From Acetobacteraceae bacterium (GTDB taxonomy: Bacteria > Pseudomonadota > Alphaproteobacteria > Acetobacterales > Acetobacteraceae), in contig JASHVB010000926.1 of NCBI GenBank assembly GCA_030039695.1, positions 1 to 14,117 of the forward strand: a stretch of DNA of 14,117 nucleotides, in the 5' to 3' direction. The notes under the pieces were generated by a model. It made no database searches, had not been told where the DNA came from, and saw only the letters and a list, made by a program, of their open reading frames with translations. Below, piece by piece: positions 1-5,955 of the stretch. Both the position numbers and the translations under genes were made by a program. Every line of letters starts with the position of its first letter. Position 1 is the stretch's first letter.

Positions 1-117
1 CGGCGCAAAGGTTCAGCGATACGACCCGCGTGGCAGCGAACGCGGGTGACGCGACGAGGACGAGCGCGAGCAGCAGGAACCCGCGCCCGCGGAGCAGGGT
101 CGAGGTGCGCCGCGCAT
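1..117 (-). CDS. BtuF-like periplasmic substrate-binding protein, N-terminal fragment (partial, exits left edge)
   Basis: On the minus strand an open frame reaches the left edge. Its last visible residues are a hydrophobic signal peptide (FLLLALVLVASPAFA) followed by ATRVVSLNLCA. A signal peptide followed by RVVSLNLCxD is the classic start of the helical-backbone metal/corrinoid receptor family (BtuF and iron-complex binding proteins), which deliver vitamin B12 or iron chelates to an ABC importer in the inner membrane. Only about 35 residues are in the window, so the ligand cannot be named. The start is unresolved: no ATG, GTG or TTG lies in this frame before the in-frame stop at 215-217. The nearest ATG (115-117) is out of register with the signal peptide. 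Either a CTG (for example at 95-97) is used or there is a small indel in the GC repeat after the ATG. The family call is fairly sure, the start is not. Confidence 0.6.
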
Positions 118-208
118 CGATGCGCCGCGAACCGGCGGGAGAGGCTGCTGGAAGACGGAACCCGTGCTTGCGTCCCGCACGGAGAAGCAGACAAGGGGGG
201 CGGCGGTT

Positions 209-265
209 GGCGCCTCATGCTCGGCGCCGATGCGCCACCATCGGCTCCGCCCGCGCGGAGGCGCC
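209..265. repeat. Structured intergenic element with nested inverted repeats
   Basis: A perfect 8-bp inverted repeat, GGCGCCTC at 209-216 and GAGGCGCC at 258-265, encloses two further stems: CCGAT/ATCGG (227-231 with 240-244) and CTCCGC/GCGGAG (245-250 with 255-260). The last stem shares bases 258-260 with the outer one, so the two are alternatives. The element lies between the putative BtuF-like gene and the truncated gene that ends at 271, both on the minus strand. It could be a terminator for the latter or a structured leader for the former. Plus-strand bases 266-271 are T-rich; no U-run follows on the minus strand. It does not match the conserved blocks of a cobalamin riboswitch. The structure is seen directly; the function is unknown. 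Confidence 0.4.
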
Positions 266-270
266 TTGTT

Positions 271-477
271 TCAAACCACCGGGACGCCATACTGCTTCGC
301 CTTCTCGGGCGGCTCGAATGCGTCAGAAAACGGCGCGGCGCTGCCGGTGATCCACCAGGCCGCCCCTTTCAGGATCAGTACGGCGACACCGATGCCGATG
401 CTGCCGACCGCGATGCGCTCGCCCCACTCCACCTCGACCCCGCCATCCCCACCGGTCGCTGTAGCAAACCGCACCAC
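271..477 (-). pseudogene. Truncated cation diffusion facilitator (CDF) N-terminus, probable remnant
   Basis: The minus-strand frame ending at 271 encodes GERIAVGSIGIGVAVLILKG followed by AAWWITGSAAPFSDAFE. This pattern (ERIAxxSI, K-x-x-AWW-x-TGS-x-A, SDAxE) is the first transmembrane helix and following loop of CDF transporters, which export Zn, Co, Cd or Fe by proton exchange. CDF proteins are normally about 300 residues with six helices. Here the frame leaves the family after SDAFE, carries a short unrelated tail ending YGVPVV and stops, so helices II-VI and the metal-binding HxxxD of helix V are missing. GTG codons at 477 and 474 give a 68-residue product; the frame is also open further upstream. 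No continuation is visible in the other minus frames, which suggests a deletion rather than a simple frameshift. A genuine small one-helix membrane protein is the alternative. Confidence 0.45.
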
Positions 478-569
478 TTGCGTCAGCCGCGGCCGCGTGG
501 CGGCAAAAATACTTGCCGCTCGGCCTGTTGTGCCGGATGCTGAGTCGAGACCACCGCATGGAGTCACTG

Positions 570-1070
570 ATGCGCCGCCTGCTTCTCTGCATGACCGCCC
601 TGGCTACCTTCACCGCCCAACAGGCACAGGCCCAGAGCATGTCGTGCCTGACGCCGACGGAGCGCGGCATGTTCGAGCTGCAGGCGCTGCGCAGCGAAGT
701 GATGGTCCTCGCGACGGGATGCTCGTATGACACAGCGTATAACGCGTTCATCGAGCGCTACCGGCCGGAACTGATGGCGAACGAGCGTGATGTCAGCGCC
801 TGGTTCAAGAGGCATTACGGCGCCCATGGACAGGCCGCGCATGACGAGTTCGTCACCGACCTGGCGAACGCGCATTCCGACGAGGGCACCCGCCTGGGCA
901 GCGAATTCTGTCCTCATAACGGAATGATCTTCGGTGAGGTCATGGCGCTACAGGGCGGCAGCGAGCTGCCGGCATTCGCCGCCGGCCAGGACTTGATGCC
1001 GGCATCGCTGAGCGTCTGTCGCGAAGAGGCGCCGGCGCGCAAGGTTGTCCGGCGCATCCGGCACCACTGA
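570..1070 (+). CDS. Exported four-cysteine protein of unknown function
   Basis: A 166-residue protein that I do not recognise. Residues 1-22 form a standard Sec signal peptide (MRRLLL, hydrophobic core, then AQAQ), so the mature protein is probably periplasmic. Four cysteines sit in the mature part (in MSCL, TGCS, EFCP and SVCRE), an even number consistent with two disulfides. The C-terminus is basic (RKVVRRIRHH). The ATG at 570 is preferred because GGAG at 560-563 lies six bases upstream and because the signal peptide then begins directly; ATG 558 is an in-frame alternative. The stop codon is followed immediately by the GTG of the next gene, so the two are probably co-transcribed and translationally coupled. 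Base composition resembles the neighbours. Confidence 0.7.
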   Translation: MRRLLLCMTALATFTAQQAQAQSMSCLTPTERGMFELQALRSEVMVLATGCSYDTAYNAFIERYRPELMANERDVSAWFKRHYGAHGQAAHDEFVTDLANAHSDEGTRLGSEFCPHNGMIFGEVMALQGGSELPAFAAGQDLMPASLSVCREEAPARKVVRRIRHH

Positions 1071-1775
1071 GTGCCGCGTACCGGCGTGTCTGGCCCAAAT
1101 CCGGCCAGCCTTGCACGGTTGGCCTGGAAGGCATTGCTGATCGCCTCTGTGCTGATGCCGGCCCGCGCGTGGGCGAGGACCGCGCCGTTGCCGTTGCCGC
1201 TGCCACCCGAGCCGCCGCCGGCGATCAGCCAGCCGCCGACGCCAGTCATTCGGCCCAGCGGCCGGTCCCAGCCGGAAAAACCGCCCGCGGCGTCCGCCAC
1301 GTCCGGGCAATCGCCGCCTCCGGCTACGCAGGAGGCCAATAAGGGCTCGGTCACCGGACTGCCGATCCCGCGCTTCGTCGCGCTGCGCACGGACGATGTG
1401 AACATGCGCAAGGGACCGGGATTTCGTTACCCAATCGAATGGGTCTACAAACGGCGCGACCTGCCGGTGGAGATTCTGCGCGAGTTCGAGGTCTGGCGCC
1501 TGGTTGAAACGCCGGACGGCGCGCGAGGCTGGATGCATGAAGCGACACTGGTCGGGCACCGCACGTTCATCGTGCAGGGCGCGGATGCGACACTACGCTC
1601 TGATCCGCGTGACGAGGCCTCGCCGGTTGCCATCCTGAAGGTCGGCGTGATCGGCCAACTGCGTTCGTGCCAGGCCGGGTCGGCATGGTGCCGGGTACGG
1701 GTTGGCGACTATGGCGGCTACCTGAAGCGCGCCCAGTTCTGGGGCACGCTGCCAGACGAGCCCGTGCATCCTTGA
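1071..1775 (+). CDS. Secreted protein with two bacterial SH3-like repeats
   Basis: A 234-residue protein starting with GTG directly after the previous stop (TGA-GTG). An N-terminal hydrophobic segment at about 20-36 (KALLIASVLMPARAWA) looks like a signal peptide or anchor. A proline-rich linker follows (about 37-100). Two SH3-like modules of the alphaproteobacterial SH3_4 type come next. The first, at about 103-160, holds the hallmark DVNMRKGPGFRYPIEWVYKR and GWMHEATLVGHR; the second, at about 165-226, holds ADATLRSDPRDEASPVAILK and GDYGGYLKRAQFWG. Such modules usually bind cell-wall peptides or other proteins in the periplasm. The pairing of this protein with the four-cysteine protein suggests an envelope role. 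Nothing links it to the nitrile hydratase genes that start 37 bases downstream, although the strand is the same. Confidence 0.8.
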   Translation: MPRTGVSGPNPASLARLAWKALLIASVLMPARAWARTAPLPLPLPPEPPPAISQPPTPVIRPSGRSQPEKPPAASATSGQSPPPATQEANKGSVTGLPIPRFVALRTDDVNMRKGPGFRYPIEWVYKRRDLPVEILREFEVWRLVETPDGARGWMHEATLVGHRTFIVQGADATLRSDPRDEASPVAILKVGVIGQLRSCQAGSAWCRVRVGDYGGYLKRAQFWGTLPDEPVHP

Positions 1776-1812
1776 TTTGCGCCGCGATCAGCGCGGGGTA
1801 TGGTCTGCGCTC

Positions 1813-2121
1813 ATGGACAAGAATGTGCCCCGCGCCCACCACGATCTGGGCGGCGCCGCCAAGTTCATGTGCGAGCCGGTGGACACCGAGCCGCACGTCC
1901 TGACTGATTTCGACAAGGAGGTCGACGCGATCCGCGGCATCCTCGGGGCGAAGGGCGTGATGACCGTCGATGAGCTTCGCCGTGGCATCGAGGCGATCCC
2001 GGAGGCAGAATATCACCGACTGAGCTATTACCACCGCTGGATCCGCTCCATTGCCGACAACCTGCTGCGCAAGGGTGTCATCACTGAAGCCGAACTGCGC
2101 GCCGCGCTGGAGGCCGAGTGA
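1813..2121 (+). CDS. Nitrile hydratase-family split beta subunit, N-terminal half
   Basis: A 102-residue protein that aligns by eye with the first ~95 residues of nitrile hydratase beta subunits. It has the N-terminal HHDLGG (family xHDxGG), then DELRRGIE, then SYYHRWIRSIADNLLRKGVI and TEAEL. Arg56, in DELRRGIE, corresponds to the conserved beta Arg52 of Pseudonocardia nitrile hydratase, which contacts the oxidised active-site cysteines. The usual beta subunit is about 220-230 residues; this one stops where the inter-domain linker begins. The second half is encoded by the next gene, whose ATG overlaps this stop (TGATG). A two-chain beta is the arrangement of thiocyanate hydrolase (ScnB/ScnA) and toyocamycin nitrile hydratase. 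ATG 1813 is chosen because the family N-terminus follows; TTG 1777 is possible. Alternative: a P14K-type activator, which resembles this domain, but the retained HDxGG, the Arg and the adjacent C-terminal half argue for a subunit. Confidence 0.8.
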   Translation: MDKNVPRAHHDLGGAAKFMCEPVDTEPHVLTDFDKEVDAIRGILGAKGVMTVDELRRGIEAIPEAEYHRLSYYHRWIRSIADNLLRKGVITEAELRAALEAE

Positions 2122-2405
2122 TGTTCGCAGCCGGCGCACGTGTGCGGGTGAAGGATGATTGGCCCGAGACGCGCGGTCCGGTGCATATTCGCACACCCCA
2201 CTATGTGCGCGGCATGCCGGGCACCGTGGTGCGGCAGCTTGGCGCCTTCCCCAACCCTGAGGACTTGGCATTCGCGCGGCCGGCACCGGTCCGCCCGCTG
2301 TATCATGTGCGGTTCGACCAGCCCGCGATCTGGCAGGAAGGCAGAGCAGAGGACGAGTTGCTGGTGGAGATCTATGAACACTGGCTGGAACCGGCTGCCG
2401 AGTAG
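2121..2405 (+). CDS. Nitrile hydratase-family split beta subunit, C-terminal half (SH3-like barrel)
   Basis: A 94-residue protein matching the C-terminal barrel of nitrile hydratase beta subunits. It starts FAAGARVRVK (family F-x-x-G-D-x-V-R), continues HYVRGMPGTVVRQLGAF and PLYHVRFDQPAIW, and ends IYEHWLEPAAE (family DLWExYLEP). Arg24, four residues before the YVRG motif, lines up with the second conserved arginine of the active site (beta Arg157 of Pseudonocardia). Its ATG lies on the last base of the preceding stop, so the two half-subunits are translationally coupled and presumably made in equal amounts. GTG 2118 is an alternative start three bases earlier. It corresponds in position to ScnA of thiocyanate hydrolase, though it is shorter. 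Together the halves give 196 residues, lacking the roughly 35-residue linker of one-piece beta subunits. Confidence 0.82.
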   Translation: MFAAGARVRVKDDWPETRGPVHIRTPHYVRGMPGTVVRQLGAFPNPEDLAFARPAPVRPLYHVRFDQPAIWQEGRAEDELLVEIYEHWLEPAAE

Positions 2406-2597
2406 CGAGCGAGAAAACATTCGCCCCATCCCGTGCGGCAGCGGTTGGGCGCGCGGGTCGAGCCTGCGCGCCTCGGCCCGTCCCCGGTTGCTCAAGGCCC
2501 GAAGAAGCATTGGCAGCAGTCACCGGTCGATCCGCGGGCAAATCGGAACCGAGCCGGCCATGACGCAGGAGGATCGGGCTGGCGCCCGAAACCACAG
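2406..2597 (+). other. Gap between beta-C and alpha subunit genes
   Basis: A stretch of 192 bases. Two plus-strand frames are open through much of it, but neither resembles a known subunit. Apart from the mini-ORF with AGGAGG near its end I see no hairpin or promoter of note. It may be the relic of a lost linker or accessory segment. Confidence 0.3.
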
Positions 2598-2601
2598 ATG
2601 A
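2560..2601 (+). other. Possible mini-ORF with a Shine-Dalgarno overlapping the alpha-subunit start
   Basis: ATG 2560 opens a 13-codon frame (MTQEDRAGARNHR) whose TGA (2599-2601) overlaps the ATG of the alpha subunit (2598) as ATGA. A consensus AGGAGG (2567-2572) lies 25 bases ahead of the alpha start, too far to serve it directly, and no in-frame start codon lies between. The mini-ORF could couple translation into the alpha gene, or be the frame-shifted old N-terminus of that gene. The arrangement is seen; its use is inference. Confidence 0.25.
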
Positions 2602-3176
2602 ACCTTCTCGAAGCCGACAGTGATCAGCTGCTGAATGCTGTTCGCAATTTACTGACTGCCAAGGGCATCGCCTCGGCGGCGGAGATCGCCGAACGCATTG
2701 CCATCACCGACAGCGCCAATCCCGGTCAGGGCGCGCGTATGGTGGCAAAGGCGTGGACCGATCCCGCGTACCGCGTTCGGCTGCTGGAGGATGGATCCAA
2801 AGCAGCCGAAGAACTCGGCATTCCGATGCGCGGCATGCCGCCGCTCGGCGTGCTGGAGAACACCGCGAGCGTGCATAACCTCGTCGTCTGCACGCTCTGC
2901 AGTTGCTATCCGCGCGCGGTGCTTGGGTACCCGCCGTTCTGGTACAAGTCCGCCGCCTATCGGGCCCGCGCGGTGCGCGATCCGCGCGGGCTGCTGGCGG
3001 AATGGGGCACCGTCTTGGCGGCAGGCGTGCGGATCCGGGTCGTCGATTCGACCGCCGATTATCGCTGGATGGTCCTTCCACGACGGCCGGACGGGACCGA
3101 GGGCTGGGGCGAGGAGAGGCTGGCGTCGATCGTGCGTGAAGGCGACATGGTCGGGGTGACGCTACCGAAGGCGTAG
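2598..3176 (+). CDS. Nitrile hydratase-family alpha (metal-binding) subunit, cobalt type
   Basis: A 192-residue protein with the whole alpha-subunit fold. Residues 10-75 are the helical N-terminus (GARMVAKAWTDPAYRVRLLE is diagnostic). The metal claw VCTLCSC lies at 97-103, with Cys98, Cys101, Ser102 and Cys103; Thr in this motif marks the non-corrin cobalt type, whereas iron enzymes carry Ser. WYKSAAYRARAVRDPRG follows at 115-131, then PRRPDGTEGW (161-170) and a VGVTLP end. The enzyme hydrates nitriles to amides, or thiocyanate to carbonyl sulfide and ammonia, in the cytoplasm. The residue after CSCYP is Arg106, where most nitrile hydratases have Trp (CSCYPW/CSCTPW), so the pocket may be more polar. 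A 192-base gap separates it from the beta halves. ATG 2598 fits the family N-terminus; the frame is open back to GTG 2433 without family resemblance. No cobalt chaperone/activator is visible in the window. Confidence 0.9.
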   Translation: MNLLEADSDQLLNAVRNLLTAKGIASAAEIAERIAITDSANPGQGARMVAKAWTDPAYRVRLLEDGSKAAEELGIPMRGMPPLGVLENTASVHNLVVCTLCSCYPRAVLGYPPFWYKSAAYRARAVRDPRGLLAEWGTVLAAGVRIRVVDSTADYRWMVLPRRPDGTEGWGEERLASIVREGDMVGVTLPKA

Positions 3177-3371
3177 GCGCGCCGTCATTCTCCGCTATTG
3201 CGGTGCAATCCGGGATCGATCGCCGAGCAGGTCCCACTATCCGCCTCTCTGACGGTGCATCCGACTTACCGGCGCAACAACTGAGAATTCGGTAACCGAC
3301 GCGCCACCGCTCTAGCCAAGCACGCCCGCTTCCGTCAGATTGCTGGGCGGAAACGTCACATGTGAAACAAA
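3177..3371 (+). promoter_or_regulatory. Intergenic region ahead of the importer genes with an ATTGC-GGT-GCAAT palindrome
   Basis: This 195-base gap separates the alpha subunit stop from the first permease. A perfect 5+5 palindrome, ATTGC (3197-3201), GGT, GCAAT (3205-3209), lies about 160 bases before the permease start and resembles a small dimeric-regulator operator. No convincing -35/-10 pair or Shine-Dalgarno stands out before ATG 3372. The importer may have its own promoter here or be read through from the hydratase genes. The palindrome is seen; operator function is inference. Confidence 0.3.
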
Positions 3372-4250
3372 ATGGATCTGTCGCTCAATCTACTGGGCAA
3401 CGCGCTGGTGTCCGGTATGCTTCTTGGCGGGTTCTATGCCGCGGTTTCCGTTGGCGTGGCGATTTCCTTCGGGATGCTCGACATCGTCAACATCGCGCAT
3501 CCGGCCTTTATCATCCTCGGCTCCTATATTGCCTACATCGCCAACCAATGGTGGGGCATGGATCCGATCCTCGCCTCGATCCTGGCGATCCCCGCCTTCT
3601 ACCTGCTGGGCGTTGCGATCTACACGATCTATGACGTCTCCTTCGAACGTCGCGGCGAGACGTCGCTGCGCGGCCTGTCGTTCTTCTTCGGGCTGTTGTT
3701 CATTACCGAGGTAACATTGGTGCTGGTATTCGGCGTCGATTACCGCCTGGTCGAAGCCCCGTATATCGGCCCCAGCCTGTATCTCGGTGTCATCGAGTTC
3801 CCGCTGCGATTGCTCGTGCCCTGCGTCGTCGCGCTGGTGATGATGGGTGTGCTGCAGCTTTTCCTGTCGCGCACGTTTGTCGGCCGTGCGGTGCAGGCGG
3901 TGGCACAGGACCCGCAGGCGCTGCGACTGATGGCTGCCAATCCGAGCCGCATCAAGCGCGTCGCATTTGGCCTGTCGATCGCCACCGCCTCGGTCGCCGG
4001 CGCGGTGTTGATCATCATCCAGCCGGTTGAGCCTTCCGTCGGCCGCGACTATATCGGCCGCGTCTTCGCGATCGTCGTGCTTGGCGGACTGGGCAGCTTC
4101 AGCGGCGTGCTGGTGGCGGCGATGGTTCTGGGCGTCGCCGAGAACCTGACTGCAACGTTCTATGGCCCGTCATGGGCGCCGGCGGTATCGTTTGGCGTGC
4201 TGCTGCTGACCCTGGCAATCCGCCCGAGCGGCATTTTCGGGCGGGCATGA
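3372..4250 (+). CDS. HAAT-family ABC importer permease, LivH type
   Basis: A 292-residue polytopic inner-membrane protein. The opening GNALVSGMLLGGFYAAVSVGVAISFGMLDIVNIAH is the LivH N-terminus. The coupling region at about 165-205 carries FVGRAVQAVAQDPQALRLM followed by NPSRIKRVAFGLS, the family's contact with the ATPases, and the C-terminal VLGGLGSFSGVLVAA is also typical. It forms half of the membrane channel of an importer for branched-chain amino acids, amides, urea or aromatic acids, which cannot be told apart by the permease. Its stop overlaps the next gene's ATG (ATGA at 4247-4250). The position right after the hydratase genes suggests a shared substrate. No clear Shine-Dalgarno precedes the ATG, but the start fits the family exactly. 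Confidence 0.93.
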   Translation: MDLSLNLLGNALVSGMLLGGFYAAVSVGVAISFGMLDIVNIAHPAFIILGSYIAYIANQWWGMDPILASILAIPAFYLLGVAIYTIYDVSFERRGETSLRGLSFFFGLLFITEVTLVLVFGVDYRLVEAPYIGPSLYLGVIEFPLRLLVPCVVALVMMGVLQLFLSRTFVGRAVQAVAQDPQALRLMAANPSRIKRVAFGLSIATASVAGAVLIIIQPVEPSVGRDYIGRVFAIVVLGGLGSFSGVLVAAMVLGVAENLTATFYGPSWAPAVSFGVLLLTLAIRPSGIFGRA

Positions 4251-5224
4251 GTATGGCCAATGTCGCCTTCGTCCTGAAGCTGGTCGTCGTGTCCGCCGTC
4301 GTTTGCGTGGTCGCACACCTCATCGACAACGCTTATGTCTATTTCGCCGGCTACGTGGTGCTGCAGTACATCGTGCTGGCGACCGCCTGGAACATCCTGG
4401 GCGGTTATACCGGGTACGTGAATTTCGGTGTCGCCGCGTTTTTTGCCGTTGGCGCCTACACCACGGTGGTGCTGCACAAGCTGTGGTCGCCGCCGGTCCC
4501 GGTCGACATTCTGGCCGGCGGGCTTATCTCCGGCCTGATCGGGCTGGGCACCGGCTATCTGACGCTGCGCCTGCGCGGCACGTTCTTTGGCATCGCCACG
4601 CTGGCGATGGCCGTGGTCACGCAGACTTTGGTGACCAACTGGAGCTATGTCGGCGGCTCGCGCGGCGCCTACGTGCTGCGGCCGATGCAGGCGCCGATCC
4701 TGCACATCGATTACGTCCAGTATCTCTGCCTGGTCATGCTGGCTCTGTCGATCATCGTGGTGGCAACGGCACGGGCGATCGAGCACTCGCGGCTCGGCGT
4801 CGGATTCGCGACGATCCGCGACGATGAGCTGGCGGCGGAGGCATCCGGCGTGCCGACGTTGCGCCTGAAGCTGCTGGCGACCGCGTTGTCCGGCGGTTTC
4901 ATGGGTATGGCCGGCGCGCCGCTGCCCTATTACGTCACGTATCTCGATCCATCGTCAGGCTTCAGCCTGAGCTACGCGGTGAACACCATTGCCATGCCGT
5001 TGATCGGCGGTACGTCGAGCTGGCTTGGACCGGTGATCGGCGCGGTGCTGCTCGGCACGCTGCAGCAGCTTGCGACCGTGACGATTTCGTCGGCGCTGTC
5101 ACTGCTGATCGTCGGCCTGATGCTCGTGGGTTTCGTCGTGGCGGCGCCGAACGGCATCATCGGCTGGTTCAGCCCGCGTGCCCGGTCCACGCCACGATTG
5201 TTCCGCCCATGGCGGGCCCGATGA
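4247..5224 (+). CDS. HAAT-family ABC importer permease, LivM type
   Basis: A 325-residue polytopic membrane protein, the partner of the preceding permease. Hallmarks are TAWNILGGYTGYVNFGVAAF near residue 45-65, LTLRLRGTFFGIATLAMA at about 105-122, the coupling-helix stretch HSRLGVGFATIRDDELAAEA and GGTSSWLGPVIGAVLLG near residue 260-275. Charged residues cluster at the C-terminal end (RARSTPRLFRPWRAR), predicted cytoplasmic. The start is the ATG overlapping the previous stop; ATG 4253 is an in-frame alternative two codons on. The end overlaps the first ATPase gene by four bases (ATGA, 5221-5224), so the four transporter genes form one translationally coupled unit. Confidence 0.93.
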   Translation: MSMANVAFVLKLVVVSAVVCVVAHLIDNAYVYFAGYVVLQYIVLATAWNILGGYTGYVNFGVAAFFAVGAYTTVVLHKLWSPPVPVDILAGGLISGLIGLGTGYLTLRLRGTFFGIATLAMAVVTQTLVTNWSYVGGSRGAYVLRPMQAPILHIDYVQYLCLVMLALSIIVVATARAIEHSRLGVGFATIRDDELAAEASGVPTLRLKLLATALSGGFMGMAGAPLPYYVTYLDPSSGFSLSYAVNTIAMPLIGGTSSWLGPVIGAVLLGTLQQLATVTISSALSLLIVGLMLVGFVVAAPNGIIGWFSPRARSTPRLFRPWRAR

Positions 5225-5955
5225 GCGACGCCGCGCTGCTTCAGGTCTCCGGTCTCGGCAAGCGCTTCGGCGGCTTCGTCGCACTGGCCGACATCGAGCT
5301 CTGCGTCGCCGCGGGTGAGCGCGTCGGGCTGATCGGTCCGAACGGTTCAGGCAAAAGCACGTTGGTCAATTGCATCTGCGGCACGCTACGGCACGAGACC
5401 GGTGAGGTCCGATTCGACGGCCGCACGCTCGCCGGCCTGACGGCGCATGAGCGCACGCGCCGTGGGCTGGGGCGGAGCTTTCAGTTGCCGCGACCGTTCA
5501 GCAGCATGACGCTGGCTGAGAATCTGCGCGTACCAATCCTCTATACGGTGAACGCGCGGCACGGACGCGCTGTGGCCGATCCGGCTCGCCGTTGTGGCGA
5601 TCTGCTGCGCATGGTGGGCCTCGCCGGAAAGGCCGACCATTTGCCGCGTGACCTGACGCAGATCGAAATGCGTAAGCTGGAACTGGCGCGCGCCATGGCG
5701 GCCGAGCCGCAATTGTTGATCGCCGACGAAGCGATGGCCGGGCTGTCGCACGGCGAAGTGGACGACATCCTGGCACTGCTGATGCAGTTGAACGGGCAAG
5801 GCGTGACGATCATCATGATCGAGCACATCATGCGGGCGGTGCTGGCATTTTCGCAGCGCCTGGTGGTGCTGGTGGCCGGGCGCAAGATCGCCGACGGCGA
5901 TCCGCAGGCGGTGGTACGCCAGCCGGATGTGGTGCAGGCGTATCTTGGCAGCTAG
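5221..5955 (+). CDS. HAAT-family ABC importer ATPase, LivG type
   Basis: A 244-residue nucleotide-binding subunit. Walker A is GPNGSGKST (39-47), the Q-loop glutamine is Gln88 in RSFQLPRPF, Walker B is LLIADE (165-170) and the H-loop is His202 in MIEHIM. The signature motif is unusual: instead of LSxGQ the chain reads LTQIE (145-149) followed by MRKLELARAMA. From memory, a branch of LivG proteins with DExMAGL after Walker B has such LT...RK.LE signatures, so this is probably subfamily character and not decay; all other ATPase residues are present. ATG 5221 overlaps the permease stop; ATG 5209 is an in-frame alternative. It energises import together with the next gene's product on the cytoplasmic face. 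Confidence 0.93.
   Translation: MSDAALLQVSGLGKRFGGFVALADIELCVAAGERVGLIGPNGSGKSTLVNCICGTLRHETGEVRFDGRTLAGLTAHERTRRGLGRSFQLPRPFSSMTLAENLRVPILYTVNARHGRAVADPARRCGDLLRMVGLAGKADHLPRDLTQIEMRKLELARAMAAEPQLLIADEAMAGLSHGEVDDILALLMQLNGQGVTIIMIEHIMRAVLAFSQRLVVLVAGRKIADGDPQAVVRQPDVVQAYLGS

Noticed and set aside
118..270. Cobalamin riboswitch ahead of the BtuF-like gene
   Set aside because: I looked for the conserved blocks (GCCACTG, the GGGAA/GGTGAAA-type core) on the minus strand and found none.
46..730. Overlapping plus-strand open frames across the left 700 bases
   Set aside because: They are Arg/Pro/Ala-rich with no motif, as expected of random frames in GC-rich DNA; they run antisense to the BtuF-like start and CDF remnant.
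1813..2121. P14K-type nitrile hydratase activator instead of a subunit
   Set aside because: The chain keeps the beta-subunit N-terminal HDxGG and the active-site Arg region, and the missing C-terminal half is the very next, overlapping gene.
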